DNA of 64,000 nucleotides, taken from contig NZ_CP041387.1 in the NCBI RefSeq assembly GCF_007005445.1, forward strand, positions 3,001,001 through 3,065,000, written 5' to 3'. Both the position numbers and the translations under genes were made by a program. Shown here piece by piece: positions 1 to 10,503 of the stretch (position 1 is its first letter; the number at the start of each line of letters is the position of its first letter). This DNA is from Rhodopseudomonas palustris (lineage in GTDB: Bacteria; Pseudomonadota; Alphaproteobacteria; Rhizobiales; Xanthobacteraceae). The notes beneath the pieces are model-generated. The model had not been told where the DNA came from and searched no databases. It saw nothing but the letters and a program-made list of their open reading frames with translations.

Positions 1-84
1 GCCGCTCTTCAGCGTGCCGGCCTTGCGCTTCTTCATCGCGCGGCCGACCTTGGCGGACGCCTTCTTGGAATATTTCCGGGCCAT
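1..84 (-). CDS. Partial gene: small basic DUF6496-like protein (N-terminal part)
   Basis: Only the first 28 codons lie in the window and the rest runs off the left edge. The translation begins MARKYSKKASAKVGRAMKKR and is extremely Lys/Arg rich. That resembles the small DUF6496-type basic proteins of Rhizobiales, whose function is unknown. The ATG at 84 is preceded by a strong GGGAGGAG ribosome site, which supports the start. I rely on memory of the family for the name; the composition and start are seen directly. Confidence 0.6.
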   Translation of the reverse strand, partial: MARKYSKKASAKVGRAMKKRKAGTLKSG

Positions 85-147
85 GATCTCCTCCCTACGG
101 AACGAAGATCAATGATGCCGGTCGGCGATGGTTCCTTGGCGGAGCTA

Positions 148-405
148 TCAGTCCTGCGCACCGTCCACAGCCGGTGCGCTGGCGAGCTTCTCGATGACGA
201 ACACGATCATCTCGTCGCTGCGTTCACTCGCGGTGATGCGATCGCCGGTCTCGCCGATCAGCACCGGAATATCGATCAGCGCCATCGGATCGGTGCAGCG
301 GACTTCCAACACATCGCCGGGCTGCAAACGCGGCAGCGCCTTGCGGGTCTTGAGCACCGGCAGCGGGCATTTCAGCCCGGTGAGATCGAGAACAGTCTTG
401 GCCAT
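148..405 (-). CDS. TusA/SirA-family sulfurtransferase-like protein
   Basis: An 85-residue protein of typical TusA-family size. The family signature CPxP is present near the N-terminus (LKCPLPVLKTRKAL), with Cys13 as the expected persulfide carrier, followed by the usual two-layer alpha/beta sandwich sequence ending in an FVIEK strand. TusA-type proteins relay sulfur to tRNA thiolation, molybdenum cofactor or other acceptors in the cytoplasm. Its divergent neighbour is mobA, so a role near molybdoenzyme maturation is possible but is only inferred. The actual acceptor cannot be told from sequence. Confidence 0.85.
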   Translation of the reverse strand: MAKTVLDLTGLKCPLPVLKTRKALPRLQPGDVLEVRCTDPMALIDIPVLIGETGDRITASERSDEMIVFVIEKLASAPAVDGAQD

Positions 406-531
406 GGCGGCGGACGATGACGAAGCCGCGACGCGCGGTCAATTGCCTTCGGCCTCGTTCTTATTGCCGAGCCGCGCCATGGTGAGCTAACCACGGGCAT
501 TGCCGAGTGACGACGTGGCGCGGAGTGCGCA

Positions 532-1152
532 ATGGCTGATGTTCGACCACCCGCCGTCATCCTGGCCGGCGGCCTTGCCCGCCGGATGGGCGGCGGCGAC
601 AAGCCCCTGCGGTCGATCGCCGGCCGGCCGCTGCTCGCGCATGTGATCGACCGCCTGCAGCCGCAATGCGGCGTGCTGGCGCTCAACGCCAATGGCGATC
701 CGAGCCGGTTCGGCCCGTTCGGCCTGCCGGTGATCGCCGATACGGTGCACGGCCTCCCCGGCCCGCTCGCCGGCGTGCTGGCCGCGATGCAATGGGCCGC
801 GACGGCACAGCCGGACGCGCATCATGTTCTGACCGTGCCGGGCGATTGTCCGTTTCTGCCGCGCGATCTGGTGGCCCGGCTCGATCAGGCCCGACGCGCC
901 GGGAGTGCCGAGATCGCCGTGGCGGCGTCGGGGGGCCATCTGCATCCGGTGATCGCGCTATGGCCGATCGCGCTGCGCGACGCATTGCGAACCGCCCTGA
1001 TCGACGAGGACATCCGCAAGGTCGAACGCTTCACCGCGCGTTCTCCGCGCGCCGAGGTGGAGTGGCCGGTCACGCCATTCGATCCGTTCTTCAACGCCAA
1101 CACGCCGGAGGACGTCGCGGAAGCCGAGCGCATCGCCGCTGGCGATCAATAG
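532..1152 (+). CDS. mobA: Molybdenum cofactor guanylyltransferase MobA
   Basis: A 206-residue protein that transfers GMP from GTP to molybdopterin-Mo to give the MGD cofactor of DMSO-reductase-family enzymes. The N-terminal nucleotide-binding signature [14 protein letters not shown] (about residues 11-24) is clear. A DxP-type motif follows (VPGDCPFL), and the C-terminal FFNANTPED block is typical of MobA. Length matches the family (about 200). It stands alone on the plus strand and is followed by a palindromic repeat and a convergent alcohol dehydrogenase. Its product would serve molybdoenzymes such as nitrate reductase, none of which is in the window. Confidence 0.92.
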   Translation: MADVRPPAVILAGGLARRMGGGDKPLRSIAGRPLLAHVIDRLQPQCGVLALNANGDPSRFGPFGLPVIADTVHGLPGPLAGVLAAMQWAATAQPDAHHVLTVPGDCPFLPRDLVARLDQARRAGSAEIAVAASGGHLHPVIALWPIALRDALRTALIDEDIRKVERFTARSPRAEVEWPVTPFDPFFNANTPEDVAEAERIAAGDQ

Positions 1153-1166
1153 CAGGACATCTCCCC

Positions 1167-1246
1167 GTCATTGCGAGCGGAGCGAAGCAATCCAGCCGCG
1201 TGCACCGAACTGGATTGCTTCGTCGGCTTCGCCTCCTCGCAATGAC
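1167..1246. repeat. Dispersed palindromic repeat, family A (CATTGCGAG type)
   Basis: An imperfect inverted repeat of about 80 bp begins GTCATTGCGAGCGG and ends CTCGCAATGAC, with internal arms GAAGCAATCCAG and CTGGATTGCTTC. It sits between the convergent mobA and alcohol dehydrogenase genes. A degenerate second copy is at 44538-44619. RNA from either strand would fold into a long hairpin, so it could act as a terminator or mRNA stabiliser. Confidence 0.85.
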
Positions 1247-1264
1247 GAAGGCGATGTTCGAGGC

Positions 1265-2317
1265 CTACGGCGTCAGCACCGCGCGGCCGACCAGCTTGCC
1301 CTTCTGCAGATCGAGCAGCGCGTCGTAGGCTTGCGGCAAGGTCACCTTGGTGACCGGGATCGGCGACACCTTCTTGGCGCGGACGAGGTCGAGCAATTCC
1401 TGCGTCTCGGCAAGATTGCCGACATAGCTGCCCTGGATGGTGATGGCGCGCATCGGGATGAACGGCAGCGCCCATGGCGCGCCGCCGCCGAACAGGCCGA
1501 CGATCACCAGCTTGCCGCCCTTGGTGAGACAATCGAAGCCGAGCTGCGCGGTCTGCGGATTACCGACCAGATCGAGCGCGCCGCGCACCGGACCTTTGGC
1601 GATGGCCGCGATCTGCGCCAGCGCGTCCGGCGATGCCGCGTCGACGGTGCCGAGCGCGCCAGCTTTCTGTGCCGCGTCGCGCTTGGCTGCGTCGATATCG
1701 ACCATGATGGCGCCCTTGCCGCCCATTGCTTTAAGCAGCTCCAGCGCCATCAGTCCGAGTCCGCCGGCGCCGAAGATCACGATCGGGCTGTCGAGGCAGA
1801 AGTCGAGCTTCTTCAGCGCGCTGTAAGTGGTGATGCCGGAGCATGCATAGGGCGCCGCGGTGACCGGATCGAGACCATCGAGGCTGAGCAGATAGCGCGG
1901 ATGCGGCACGATCAGTTCGTCCGAATAGCCGCCGTCGCAATACACGCCGAGAAACCGCGGTTTCAGGCACATGTTCTCGTCGCCGGCCTTGCAGACGTCG
2001 CATTCGCCGCAACCGATCCACGGATACACCAGCGCGACCTCGCCGATCTTGGCGTCCTTGGCATCAGGACCGGCGGCGACGATTTCACCGACGGTCTCGT
2101 GCCCCATCGTCAGCGGCAGCGCGACGCCGCGGTCCTGCAGCGACAGCCGCTTCCGGCCGTGGCCGAGTTCATACCCGCCTTCCCATATGTGCAGATCGCT
2201 ATGGCAGATGCCGGCGGCCTTGACGCGCACCAGCACCTGCGTGCCGGTCAGTTCCGGCGTCGGCCGGTTGTCTTCGCTCAACGGTTTGCCGAAATCGGTG
2301 ACGCGAAAGCTCCTCAT
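1265..2317 (-). CDS. Zinc-dependent alcohol dehydrogenase (MDR family)
   Basis: A 350-residue medium-chain dehydrogenase. The catalytic-zinc motifs GICHSDLH and MGHETVGEI are present, as is the structural-zinc four-Cys lobe CGECDVCKAGDENMC. The Rossmann motif GAGGLGLMALELLKAMG follows, with the acidic residue at the end of the next strand (IMVDIDAA) favouring NAD over NADP. It should oxidise primary alcohols or reduce aldehydes in the cytoplasm; the substrate is unknown. The ATG at 2317 has a GGGAGA ribosome site. It is separated by about 80 bp from the nitronate monooxygenase gene on the same strand. Confidence 0.88.
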   Translation of the reverse strand: MRSFRVTDFGKPLSEDNRPTPELTGTQVLVRVKAAGICHSDLHIWEGGYELGHGRKRLSLQDRGVALPLTMGHETVGEIVAAGPDAKDAKIGEVALVYPWIGCGECDVCKAGDENMCLKPRFLGVYCDGGYSDELIVPHPRYLLSLDGLDPVTAAPYACSGITTYSALKKLDFCLDSPIVIFGAGGLGLMALELLKAMGGKGAIMVDIDAAKRDAAQKAGALGTVDAASPDALAQIAAIAKGPVRGALDLVGNPQTAQLGFDCLTKGGKLVIVGLFGGGAPWALPFIPMRAITIQGSYVGNLAETQELLDLVRAKKVSPIPVTKVTLPQAYDALLDLQKGKLVGRAVLTP

Positions 2318-2396
2318 GGCGTAGTCTCCCGAGAGTGTTCTTGTTTATCGCCGAAGCATGCCACGGCGCCGCACGGCCGTCGATGGCCGGCGCAGC

Positions 2397-3359
2397 TTAC
2401 GCCGCGTTGCGGAATTCGGCCGAGGTCTGCGCCACCAGCTCGGCGATCGGCACGATGCCGCCGATGCCGGACGCCGAATGGCCTGCGCTCCAGATGTCGC
2501 GCCACCGCTTCGGCCGATCCTCGCGTGCGCCGACATCGATGTCCTTGCCGATATCGATGCCGCCGCGCTCCGGCAGATCGTCCGGGTCGAGCCCGGCGGC
2601 GACGATCGAGGGCCGCAACATGTTGGTCTGTAGCCCGGTGAACGCTTTGGTGAGCAGGATGTCGTCGGCGCTCGCCTCTACCAGCATCGCCTTGTAGCGC
2701 GGGTCGGCGAGGCTCTCTTCGGTGGCGATGAACTTGGTGCCCATGTAGCCGAGATCGCAGCCGAGCGTCATCGCGGCGCGCAGCGCGACGCCGTCGCTGA
2801 TGCCGCCGGCAAGCACGATCACGCCGTCGAAGAATTGCCGCACCGCACGCACGAAGGCGAACGGATTGAGCCACCCGGTTTGTCCGCCGGCACCGGCGGT
2901 GAGCAGCACCAGGCCGTCGACGCCGGCCGCTGCCGCGCGTTCGGCATGACGGATGCTCGCAACGTCGGCCAGCACCATCGCGCCGACATCGTGCAGCGGC
3001 GCGATCACCGGCTGCGGCGAGCCGACGCTGGTGATCACCACCTCCGGCCGTTGCTGCAGCAGCAGCTTCAGATCGTCGGCGAGCCGCGCGTTGGAGCGAT
3101 GCACGATCAGGTTGGGGCACCACGGCGCGGCGCGCCGGCCGCTCGCCTGCTCGTGTGCCGCGATTCGGCGGTTGATCTCGCCGAGCCAGTCACCGAGTTG
3201 TTCCGTCGTACGGCAATTCACCGTCGGGAACGATCCGATCACGCCGCTACTACATGCCGCAGCCACTAGATCGACGCCCGATACAAGAAACATTGGTGCC
3301 GCAATCAGCGGCAAACTGAGACGATCACCGAAGCGCGCCAGACGGTCGGATGATTTCAC
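2397..3359 (-). CDS. Nitronate monooxygenase (2-nitropropane dioxygenase family)
   Basis: An FMN-dependent TIM-barrel enzyme of the NPD family that oxidises alkyl nitronates to carbonyl compounds and nitrite. Visible signatures are the N-terminal PLIAAPMFLVSG, the FMN-phosphate stretch GVDGLVLLTAGAGGQTG, and VLAGGISDGVALRAAMTLG with MGTKFIATEES. I place the start at GTG 3359 (MKSSDRLARF), about 320 residues, because a strong AGGAGG lies 8 nt upstream; the ATG at 3386 would put that ribosome site inside the gene. It is divergent from the acyl-CoA ligase. The physiological substrate is not apparent. Confidence 0.88.
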   Translation of the reverse strand: MKSSDRLARFGDRLSLPLIAAPMFLVSGVDLVAAACSSGVIGSFPTVNCRTTEQLGDWLGEINRRIAAHEQASGRRAAPWCPNLIVHRSNARLADDLKLLLQQRPEVVITSVGSPQPVIAPLHDVGAMVLADVASIRHAERAAAAGVDGLVLLTAGAGGQTGWLNPFAFVRAVRQFFDGVIVLAGGISDGVALRAAMTLGCDLGYMGTKFIATEESLADPRYKAMLVEASADDILLTKAFTGLQTNMLRPSIVAAGLDPDDLPERGGIDIGKDIDVGAREDRPKRWRDIWSAGHSASGIGGIVPIAELVAQTSAEFRNAA

Positions 3360-3470
3360 GGCAGTTTCCTCCTGCTCTGTTTGCATCGGCAGTGGTCTGC
3401 CGTGCTAGTGTCGTTGCCGAACATTGGCACGCCCAATAGCCGATGACAAAGACAAGGGAGACACGACGCC

Positions 3471-5033
3471 ATGACTGCCGAGCTCAACGCTTTTCCGACC
3501 GCAAGCACGCAGACATTGCGGGCACTGGCGCGCTATCCGTCGCGCACCGCGTTCGCCTGGCCCGGCGGCAGCTTGAGCTATCGCGGCGCCACCGACATGA
3601 TCGGCAGTATCCAGAAGGTGTTCATGGGGCTCGGCCTGCCGCCCGGCACGCGGGTCGCGCTGCTTACCGCCAACCGTGCCGAGACCTGGTGCGCCGGCGT
3701 CGCGGCGCAGCTCTGCCGCTTCGCCATCACCTGGCTGCATCCGCTCGGCTCGCGCCAGGATCAGCTCGATCAGATCGAGGACTCCGAAGCCGCGGTGCTG
3801 ATCGTCGACGCTGCGGCTTTTCTGGAGCGCGGCGGCGAGCTTGCCGCCCAGGCGACCGGCCTGCGCCACGTCTTCACCATCGGCCGTGCCGACTACGGAC
3901 TCGATCTGCTGATCGCGCTGGATCAGGCCGGCAGCGCCACGGCGCGCGACTTTGCGCGGCTCGATGACGTCGCGGTGCTGAACTACACCGGCGGCACCAC
4001 CGGCAAGTCGAAGGGCGCGCTGCGCCACCATCGCGAGAACGCCGGCTTCGCCAATGCGATCCTGGCCGATTTCGAAATCCCGTTCGATCCCCGCTATCTC
4101 ACCGTCGCGCCGATCAGCCACGTCGCCGGCACCAAGGTGCTGCCGTCGCTGATCCGCGGCGGCACCATCCACATGATGAAGGGGTTCGATCCCGAAGCGG
4201 TACTGCAGACGATCGAGCGCGAGAAGATCAATTTTACGCTGTTCGTGCCGACCATGGTCTATGTGCTGCTCGACCATCCGTCGCTCGCCAAGACCGATCT
4301 GTCGTCGCTCGATCTGGTGCTGTACGGCGCCTCGCCGATGTCGCCGACGCGGCTGATCGAAGGCATCGAGCGGATTGGCCCGGTGTTCTCGCAGCTCTAC
4401 GGCCAGACCGAGTGCTATCCGGTGTCGGTGCTGCGCAAGGCCGATCACGATCCGAAGCAGCCGGAGCTGTTCCTGTCGTGCGGCTTCCCGATCGCGGCCT
4501 GCGATGCCCGGATTCTCGATGAGAACGATCAGGAAGTGCCGCTCGGCGAGGCCGGCGAGATCTGCGTGCGCGCGCCACACGTGATGGCGGAATATTGGAA
4601 GCGCCCGGAGCAGACCGCCGAAACGCTGAAGAGCGGCTGGCTGCACACCGGCGATATCGCCAAGCAGGACGACCGCGGCTACATGTACATTCTCGACCGC
4701 AAGAAGGACATGATCGTGTCCGGCGGCTTCAACATCTTCCCGCGTGAGGTCGAAGACGTGTTGTCGACGCATCAGGATGTCGCGATGGTCGCGGTGGTCG
4801 GCGTGCCGGACGACAAATGGGGCGAAGCCGTCACTGCGGTGGTGGTCGCCAAGCCAGGCACCAAGCCCGATGAGCGCGAACTGATCGAACTGGTGAAGAC
4901 CCGCAAGGGCTCGGCGCATGCACCGAAACAGGTCAAGTTCGTCCCCGAACTGCCGATGACCGGCGTCGGCAAGATCGACAAGAAAGTCCTGCGCGCCGGC
5001 TTCTGGGCCGGCCGCGACCGGATGGTGGGGTAG
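3471..5033 (+). CDS. AMP-forming acyl-CoA synthetase/ligase
   Basis: A 520-residue ANL-superfamily enzyme that activates a carboxylic acid to acyl-AMP and then acyl-CoA. The P-loop-like A3 motif YTGGTTGKSKGA, the A5 motif YGQTE, the A7 motif (GWLHTGDIAKQDDRGY), the A8 hinge (DRKKDMIVSGGFNIFPREVE) and the C-terminal catalytic lysine in MTGVGKIDKK are all present. The overall form is like medium- or long-chain fatty acid ligases, but the substrate cannot be fixed from sequence. AGGGAGA precedes the ATG. It ends at a family B palindrome that separates it from the convergent ureF. Confidence 0.9.
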   Translation: MTAELNAFPTASTQTLRALARYPSRTAFAWPGGSLSYRGATDMIGSIQKVFMGLGLPPGTRVALLTANRAETWCAGVAAQLCRFAITWLHPLGSRQDQLDQIEDSEAAVLIVDAAAFLERGGELAAQATGLRHVFTIGRADYGLDLLIALDQAGSATARDFARLDDVAVLNYTGGTTGKSKGALRHHRENAGFANAILADFEIPFDPRYLTVAPISHVAGTKVLPSLIRGGTIHMMKGFDPEAVLQTIEREKINFTLFVPTMVYVLLDHPSLAKTDLSSLDLVLYGASPMSPTRLIEGIERIGPVFSQLYGQTECYPVSVLRKADHDPKQPELFLSCGFPIAACDARILDENDQEVPLGEAGEICVRAPHVMAEYWKRPEQTAETLKSGWLHTGDIAKQDDRGYMYILDRKKDMIVSGGFNIFPREVEDVLSTHQDVAMVAVVGVPDDKWGEAVTAVVVAKPGTKPDERELIELVKTRKGSAHAPKQVKFVPELPMTGVGKIDKKVLRAGFWAGRDRMVG

Positions 5034-5080
5034 TTCCGATCACTCGCCGTCCTGCGGCGAGTTCTCATTCCCCCACCGTG

Positions 5081-5176
5081 GTCATTCCGGGGCGCGCGCA
5101 GCGCGAACCCGGAATCTGACACGCATGCAAGTTCGAGATTCCGGGTTCGCTTGCTGTGCAAGCGCCCCGGAATGAC
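5081..5176. repeat. Dispersed palindromic repeat, family B (CATTCCGGGGCG type)
   Basis: About 96 bp with terminal arms GTCATTCCGGGGCG and CGCCCCGGAATGAC, and inner arms GAACCCGGAATC and GATTCCGGGTTC. It lies between convergent genes (acyl-CoA ligase and ureF). Other copies in the window are at 6955-7053, 61761-61860 and 62690-62782. Confidence 0.88.
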
Positions 5177-5185
5177 GGCGTAATC

Positions 5186-5908
5186 CTACGACCGAAACAG
5201 CCGGGTGTACTGTGTCTCGTGGCGGAGGCTGGCGAGGTCGGCGCGGAAGGTGGCGCTGCCGAGGTCGTCGAGTGAGGCTGCGAGCGCGCGGCTGCCGGTG
5301 GCGATCACCGCGGGCTCCAATGCTGCGAGCACGCGCTGGCTGTCGGTCTGGCCGAGCGGGATCAGCCGCGCGCCGGCCGAGATCCAGTTTGACGTCACCG
5401 CATGCAGGAAGCCGTGCAGCGTCGCCGGCAGTGGCACGCCATGCGAGGCGCTGACGAGACCGACAGCGACCGGATAGGCGATCGCCTCGCCGCATGCCGC
5501 CACCGCACGGCCGAGGCCATCGCTGTCCCAGGCCTTGCGGGCGATCTCGATGAAGGCGCGGCCCTGCGACAGCGTTTCGAGCTGGCGCTCCACCGAGGTG
5601 ACGAACGCCGCGGCGAGTTCGGCGACGGCGGACAGGCCCGCGTCGTCGCCGCGCTCGGTCGCACGATAGGCGTGGCTGAGCAGCACCGCGTCACAGAACC
5701 CGGCGCCATGCTGCAGCATCGCGTCGAGCCAATCGCGCAGCGTCGCAGCGTCGGTGATGTCGCCCGCCTCCACCGCCCATTCGATGCCGCTGGAATACGA
5801 GAACGCGCCGACCGGAAACGCCGGCGATAGCCAGGTCATCAGCCGGAACAGCGCGGCGCTCTGCTCCGCCGGCAGCGGCTGCGCCGACGCCTCCGGCTCA
5901 GTGCTCAT
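5186..5908 (-). CDS. ureF: Urease accessory protein UreF
   Basis: A 240-residue accessory protein that binds UreD on the urease apoenzyme and gates GTP-dependent nickel delivery. Family features are [27 protein letters not shown] near the N-terminus, the helical middle with HAYRA, and the C-terminal TRLFRS. The start MSTEPEAS at 5908 overlaps the end of ureE by 11 bp, indicating translational coupling; an upstream open extension in this frame to 6055 is only the His-codon-rich ureE tail read in another frame. ureG, which normally follows, is missing: the next feature is a palindrome and then a convergent gene. Confidence 0.93.
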   Translation of the reverse strand: MSTEPEASAQPLPAEQSAALFRLMTWLSPAFPVGAFSYSSGIEWAVEAGDITDAATLRDWLDAMLQHGAGFCDAVLLSHAYRATERGDDAGLSAVAELAAAFVTSVERQLETLSQGRAFIEIARKAWDSDGLGRAVAACGEAIAYPVAVGLVSASHGVPLPATLHGFLHAVTSNWISAGARLIPLGQTDSQRVLAALEPAVIATGSRALAASLDDLGSATFRADLASLRHETQYTRLFRS

Positions 5909-6524
5909 GCTTGTGCGAGTGGCCGCAGTGCTCGTCATGGACATGATGGTCGTGGCCATGATGATCATGCCCGCAGCAGCCGCCATCAGCGTGATCGTGG
6001 TCGTGATGCGCGTGACCATGATGGTGATCGTGGTGAGCATGATCATGCTGACCATTATCGTGGTGCGCGTGCGCCGCCTCGCCGCTGTCGTGCGCCGGTG
6101 CGTACGCGCCGCCTTCCGGATCGAACGGCGCTTCGATCTCCACCACCTTGCCGCCGAGGCCGCGGACCATGTCGGCGATGACGTGGTCGCGGCGGATGCG
6201 CAGCGCTTTGGCCATCAGCTGCGTCGGCAGATGGCGGTTGCCGAGATGCCAGGCGAGCCGCACCAGATGCAAGGGATCCCGCCCGCGGATCTCGAGCAGC
6301 GGCTCCGGAGCCGCGACCACTTCCACCAGCCGCCCGTCTTCCAGCACCAGCGCGTCGCCGCCGCGCAGCGCCACCGCCTGCTCCAGATCGAGCAGGAACG
6401 ACAGTCCCCGCGTCCCGGTCATCGCCATGCGGCGGCGATGCCGTTCGTCGAAATCGAGCACGACGGTGTCGGCCGGGGTATCGGTCCAGCGATGCTGGCC
6501 GCGGACGGCGGTGGCGCGGATCAT
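5898..6524 (-). CDS. ureE: Urease accessory protein UreE, nickel chaperone with very long His-rich tail
   Basis: A 208-residue nickel metallochaperone. The N-terminal peptide-binding domain (about residues 1-75) is followed by the metal-binding domain, with the conserved [11 protein letters not shown] containing the dimer-interface His. The last 64 or so residues are a metal-binding tail in which I count 28 histidines, many Asp and three Cys (GCCGH and EHCGH). This tail is far longer than in many UreE proteins, which suggests nickel storage as well as delivery. The ATG at 6524 starts 8 bp after the ABM monooxygenase gene, so the two are co-transcribed, and the end overlaps ureF. Confidence 0.93.
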   Translation of the reverse strand: MIRATAVRGQHRWTDTPADTVVLDFDERHRRRMAMTGTRGLSFLLDLEQAVALRGGDALVLEDGRLVEVVAAPEPLLEIRGRDPLHLVRLAWHLGNRHLPTQLMAKALRIRRDHVIADMVRGLGGKVVEIEAPFDPEGGAYAPAHDSGEAAHAHHDNGQHDHAHHDHHHGHAHHDHDHADGGCCGHDHHGHDHHVHDEHCGHSHKHEH

Positions 6525-6532
6525 GGTGTCTC

Positions 6533-6832
6533 CTATCTGGTCACGACGTTCGCCGGCGTGATGATCTCGATCTTGGGCGGCGCCGCGAAGCAGGTGACGG
6601 CGACGCGGCCGAACGTCTTCATGTGCTCGGCCTTGCGATGCGGCTCCAGCGCTTCCGCGTTTTCCCACTGCTCGACGAACACCATCTTGGACGGCTCGGT
6701 GACGCTCTCGTGCAGGTCGTAGGCGATGTTGCCGGGCTCCTTGCGCGTCTCGGCGATGCAGGCTTTGGCAGCGGCGATCAGTTCGGCACGCATTTCGGGC
6801 TTCACGGTCAAAGTGGCGACGACATAGATCAC
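6533..6832 (-). CDS. ABM-domain quinol/antibiotic-biosynthesis-type monooxygenase
   Basis: A 99-residue protein of the dimeric ABM (YgiN-like) fold: [20 protein letters not shown] at the start, then [12 protein letters not shown], the [20 protein letters not shown] core and a C-terminal strand. Members oxidise quinols or polyketides without a cofactor, or degrade haem. The start is GTG at 6832 with a strong GGGAGGA site. It sits inside the urease operon between ureC and ureE, 8 bp before ureE. Nothing in known urease biology requires such a protein, so its placement is unexplained. Confidence 0.8.
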   Translation of the reverse strand: MIYVVATLTVKPEMRAELIAAAKACIAETRKEPGNIAYDLHESVTEPSKMVFVEQWENAEALEPHRKAEHMKTFGRVAVTCFAAPPKIEIITPANVVTR

Positions 6833-6954
6833 GGATATTCCTCCCGGCGGTTTGTGTCTGCAAGGCCGGACATGAGGCCGGCGCGCGGGACATTAGGCGG
6901 ATGCCGCCGGGATGCAAAGGGGCCTCTACCGCGTCACCGCACCACCGCGCGACG

Positions 6955-7053
6955 GTCATTCCGGGATGCGCGCGACAGCGCGCAGACCCGGAATCCCGAA
7001 GTTTGTGCGGATCGAGATTCCGGGTTCGCCGCTTCGCGGCGCCCCGGAATGAC
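6955..7053. repeat. Dispersed palindromic repeat, family B
   Basis: About 99 bp with arms GTCATTCCGGGATGCG and CGCCCCGGAATGAC, in the 271-bp gap between ureC and the ABM gene. It interrupts the operon, so it could reduce readthrough or protect the ureC message 3' end. No other signal was seen in this gap. Confidence 0.85.
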
Positions 7054-7103
7054 GGGCGGAGAGGTTGCGCGCAACAGGCCCGTGTTGATGAACGAGAAGC
7101 CCC

Positions 7104-8816
<1,713 letters not shown>

Positions 8817-8817
8817 C

Positions 8818-9123
8818 TCAGAGTTTCCCCATCACGTCGCCGCGGAAGCCGTAGATCGTGCGCCGGCCGGCGAGCGCGACGAGCTGCACGTCTCGGCTCT
8901 GGCCGGGCTCGAAGCGGACGGCAGTGCCGGCGGCGATGTCGAGCCGCATGCCGCGCGCTTTGTCGCGGTCGAATTGCAGCGCCGGGTTGGTTTCGAAGAA
9001 ATGATAGTGAGAGCCGACCTGGATCGGCCGGTCGCCGGCGTTGGCCACCGTCAGCGTCACCGTGGCACGCCCGGCGTTGAGCTCGATCTCGCCGTCTTCG
9101 ATGAACAGTTCACCGGGGATCAT
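8818..9123 (-). CDS. ureB: Urease subunit beta
   Basis: A 101-residue beta subunit beginning [19 protein letters not shown], with the family motif [18 protein letters not shown] and the C-terminal [11 protein letters not shown]. It forms the outer layer of the urease trimer and has no catalytic residues. A strong GTAGGAGAAGG lies before the ATG. It is separated from ureA by about 160 bp that hold a palindromic repeat, unlike ureB-ureC, which nearly touch. Confidence 0.96.
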   Translation of the reverse strand: MIPGELFIEDGEIELNAGRATVTLTVANAGDRPIQVGSHYHFFETNPALQFDRDKARGMRLDIAAGTAVRFEPGQSRDVQLVALAGRRTIYGFRGDVMGKL

Positions 9124-9140
9124 CGACCTTCTCCTACAAA

Positions 9141-9260
9141 CTCATGGTTCAAGACGCCCGACTACGCTCTTCGAGCGCCGCCGGGCTCCTCACCATGAGG
9201 GCTTCGACTCGCACGGCCCTCATCCTGAGGAGGGCCCGCAGGGCGCGTCTCGAAGGATGA
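9141..9260. repeat. Dispersed palindromic repeat, family C (CTCATCCTGAGGAG type), double element
   Basis: Two adjoining palindromic pieces, CTCATGGTTCAAGACGC through CACCATGAG and CTCATCCTGAGGAGG through GTCTCGAAGGATGA, fill most of the ureA-ureB spacer. Related copies occupy the urtE-urtD (11224-11306) and urtC-urtB (13286-13403) spacers of the same transcription unit. Confidence 0.82.
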
Positions 9261-9282
9261 ACGCGACGGAAACGCATGTTTG

Positions 9283-9585
9283 CTACCTGATCGGCTGGTG
9301 CACCGTGACGAGCTTGGTGCCGTCGGGAAATGTCGCCTCGACCTGGATGTCGTGAATCATTTCGGCGATGCCGTCCATGCACTGGTCGCGCGTGATCACC
9401 TGGGCGCCGGCGTGCATCAATTCGGCGACGCTGCGGCCGTCGCGCGCACCCTCGACGATGAAATCGGTGATCAGCGCCACCGCCTCGGGATGGTTGAGCT
9501 TGACGCCGCGCTCGAGCCGGCGGCGGGCGACCATCGCTGCCATCGAGACCAGCAGCTTGTCCTTTTCGCGGGGGGAGAGGTTCAT
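9283..9585 (-). CDS. ureA: Urease subunit gamma
   Basis: A 100-residue gamma subunit, [27 protein letters not shown] at the N-terminus and KLVTVHQPI at the C-terminus, both highly conserved in UreA. It is a separate polypeptide, as in most proteobacteria, rather than a gamma-beta fusion as in Helicobacter. It follows ureD by about 45 bp and is the first structural gene of the urease block. Confidence 0.96.
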   Translation of the reverse strand: MNLSPREKDKLLVSMAAMVARRRLERGVKLNHPEAVALITDFIVEGARDGRSVAELMHAGAQVITRDQCMDGIAEMIHDIQVEATFPDGTKLVTVHQPIR

Positions 9586-9631
9586 GAAGGCACTCGATCG
9601 AATGAGCCTGAAATTCGGACGTGACGCGGGA

Positions 9632-10468
9632 TCAACTCAGCCACAGCCGCGGCAGCGCGCGGCCGGCGGCGCGGCCGAGAACGGTCATCATGTCGGCGCG
9701 CAGCTTCGCGGCATTTTGGGCGCAGAACCGGGCCATTGCAAACCCATTCCACGCCGAAATCCCAAGCTCGGCGCCGAACGTATCGGCCGCCTCGCGCAGC
9801 CGTTCGACCAGCGCCGCATCGCCCGGCACGATCAGCGCAGTGCCGATCGCGACACCGGCTTTGGCCACTGCAGGGCGTGCCAAGAGGGCACCGATCTCGC
9901 CATCGAGCCGCACGGTTTCGGCGAACACCAGTTTGCCGCCGCGCCGCATCCGCCAGCGGTCGACGAAGCGGCCGTGCTGCATGGTCTCCCCCATCGCCGA
10001 GCGGCCGAAGATCACCATCTCGGACAGCAGCAGCGAAGCATCGTCCGCAAGCTCGATATCGATCCGTCGCTCGGCGCGGGCCTGATCGAACAGGATGGTC
10101 TCCTGCGGCAGCCACGCCAGATGGCCGCCGCTCGCGACCTTGAGGGTGATATCGAGCTGCGCAGCCGGACCATGGCTGCGATACACCTTCTCGGCCGCCG
10201 CCGTGGTCAGCGTCAGCCGCGCATCGGCCTGAACGTCGAGGCGGATGCTGAAGCGATCGCCACCGGCGACGCCGCCCGCGGTGTTCACCAGCACGGCCGA
10301 CAGCCCCTGCTGCTCCGGCGACGGAAAGCGCACCCGGAGCGATCCGGCTTCGTGCACCGGCCCACGCCGGATGACGCCGCCGTCCGCCCGCACCTCGACG
10401 GCCACTTCGCCGACCGCCCGATTGGCGGCGAAGGTCTGCGATGCCGTGGCGGCCTTGTCCGTCTGCAT
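9632..10468 (-). CDS. ureD: Urease accessory protein UreD
   Basis: A scaffold protein that docks on apo-urease and recruits UreF and UreG for nickel insertion. Conserved blocks are [38 protein letters not shown] and the ARxxxxE-like [13 protein letters not shown] prefer the ATG at 10468 (278 residues) because an AGGGGG ribosome site precedes it. A GTG at 10507 overlaps the urtE stop as GTGA and would add 13 residues, so the start is not certain. Its position directly after urtE ties urea uptake to urease maturation. Confidence 0.93.
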   Translation of the reverse strand: MQTDKAATASQTFAANRAVGEVAVEVRADGGVIRRGPVHEAGSLRVRFPSPEQQGLSAVLVNTAGGVAGGDRFSIRLDVQADARLTLTTAAAEKVYRSHGPAAQLDITLKVASGGHLAWLPQETILFDQARAERRIDIELADDASLLLSEMVIFGRSAMGETMQHGRFVDRWRMRRGGKLVFAETVRLDGEIGALLARPAVAKAGVAIGTALIVPGDAALVERLREAADTFGAELGISAWNGFAMARFCAQNAAKLRADMMTVLGRAAGRALPRLWLS

Positions 10469-10503
10469 AGCCCCCTCGGCAGCGGCCGCTCCGCCGCGCA
10501 ACG

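Noticed and set aside
3405..4919. A 504-codon frame antisense to the acyl-CoA ligase
   Set aside because: Same shadow composition, no family motif; the plus-strand gene carries all ANL motifs.
5909..6055. Upstream 49-codon extension of ureF
   Set aside because: It is the His/Asp-codon-rich ureE tail read in another frame (Thr/Met/Ile-rich). The family N-terminus begins at 5908.
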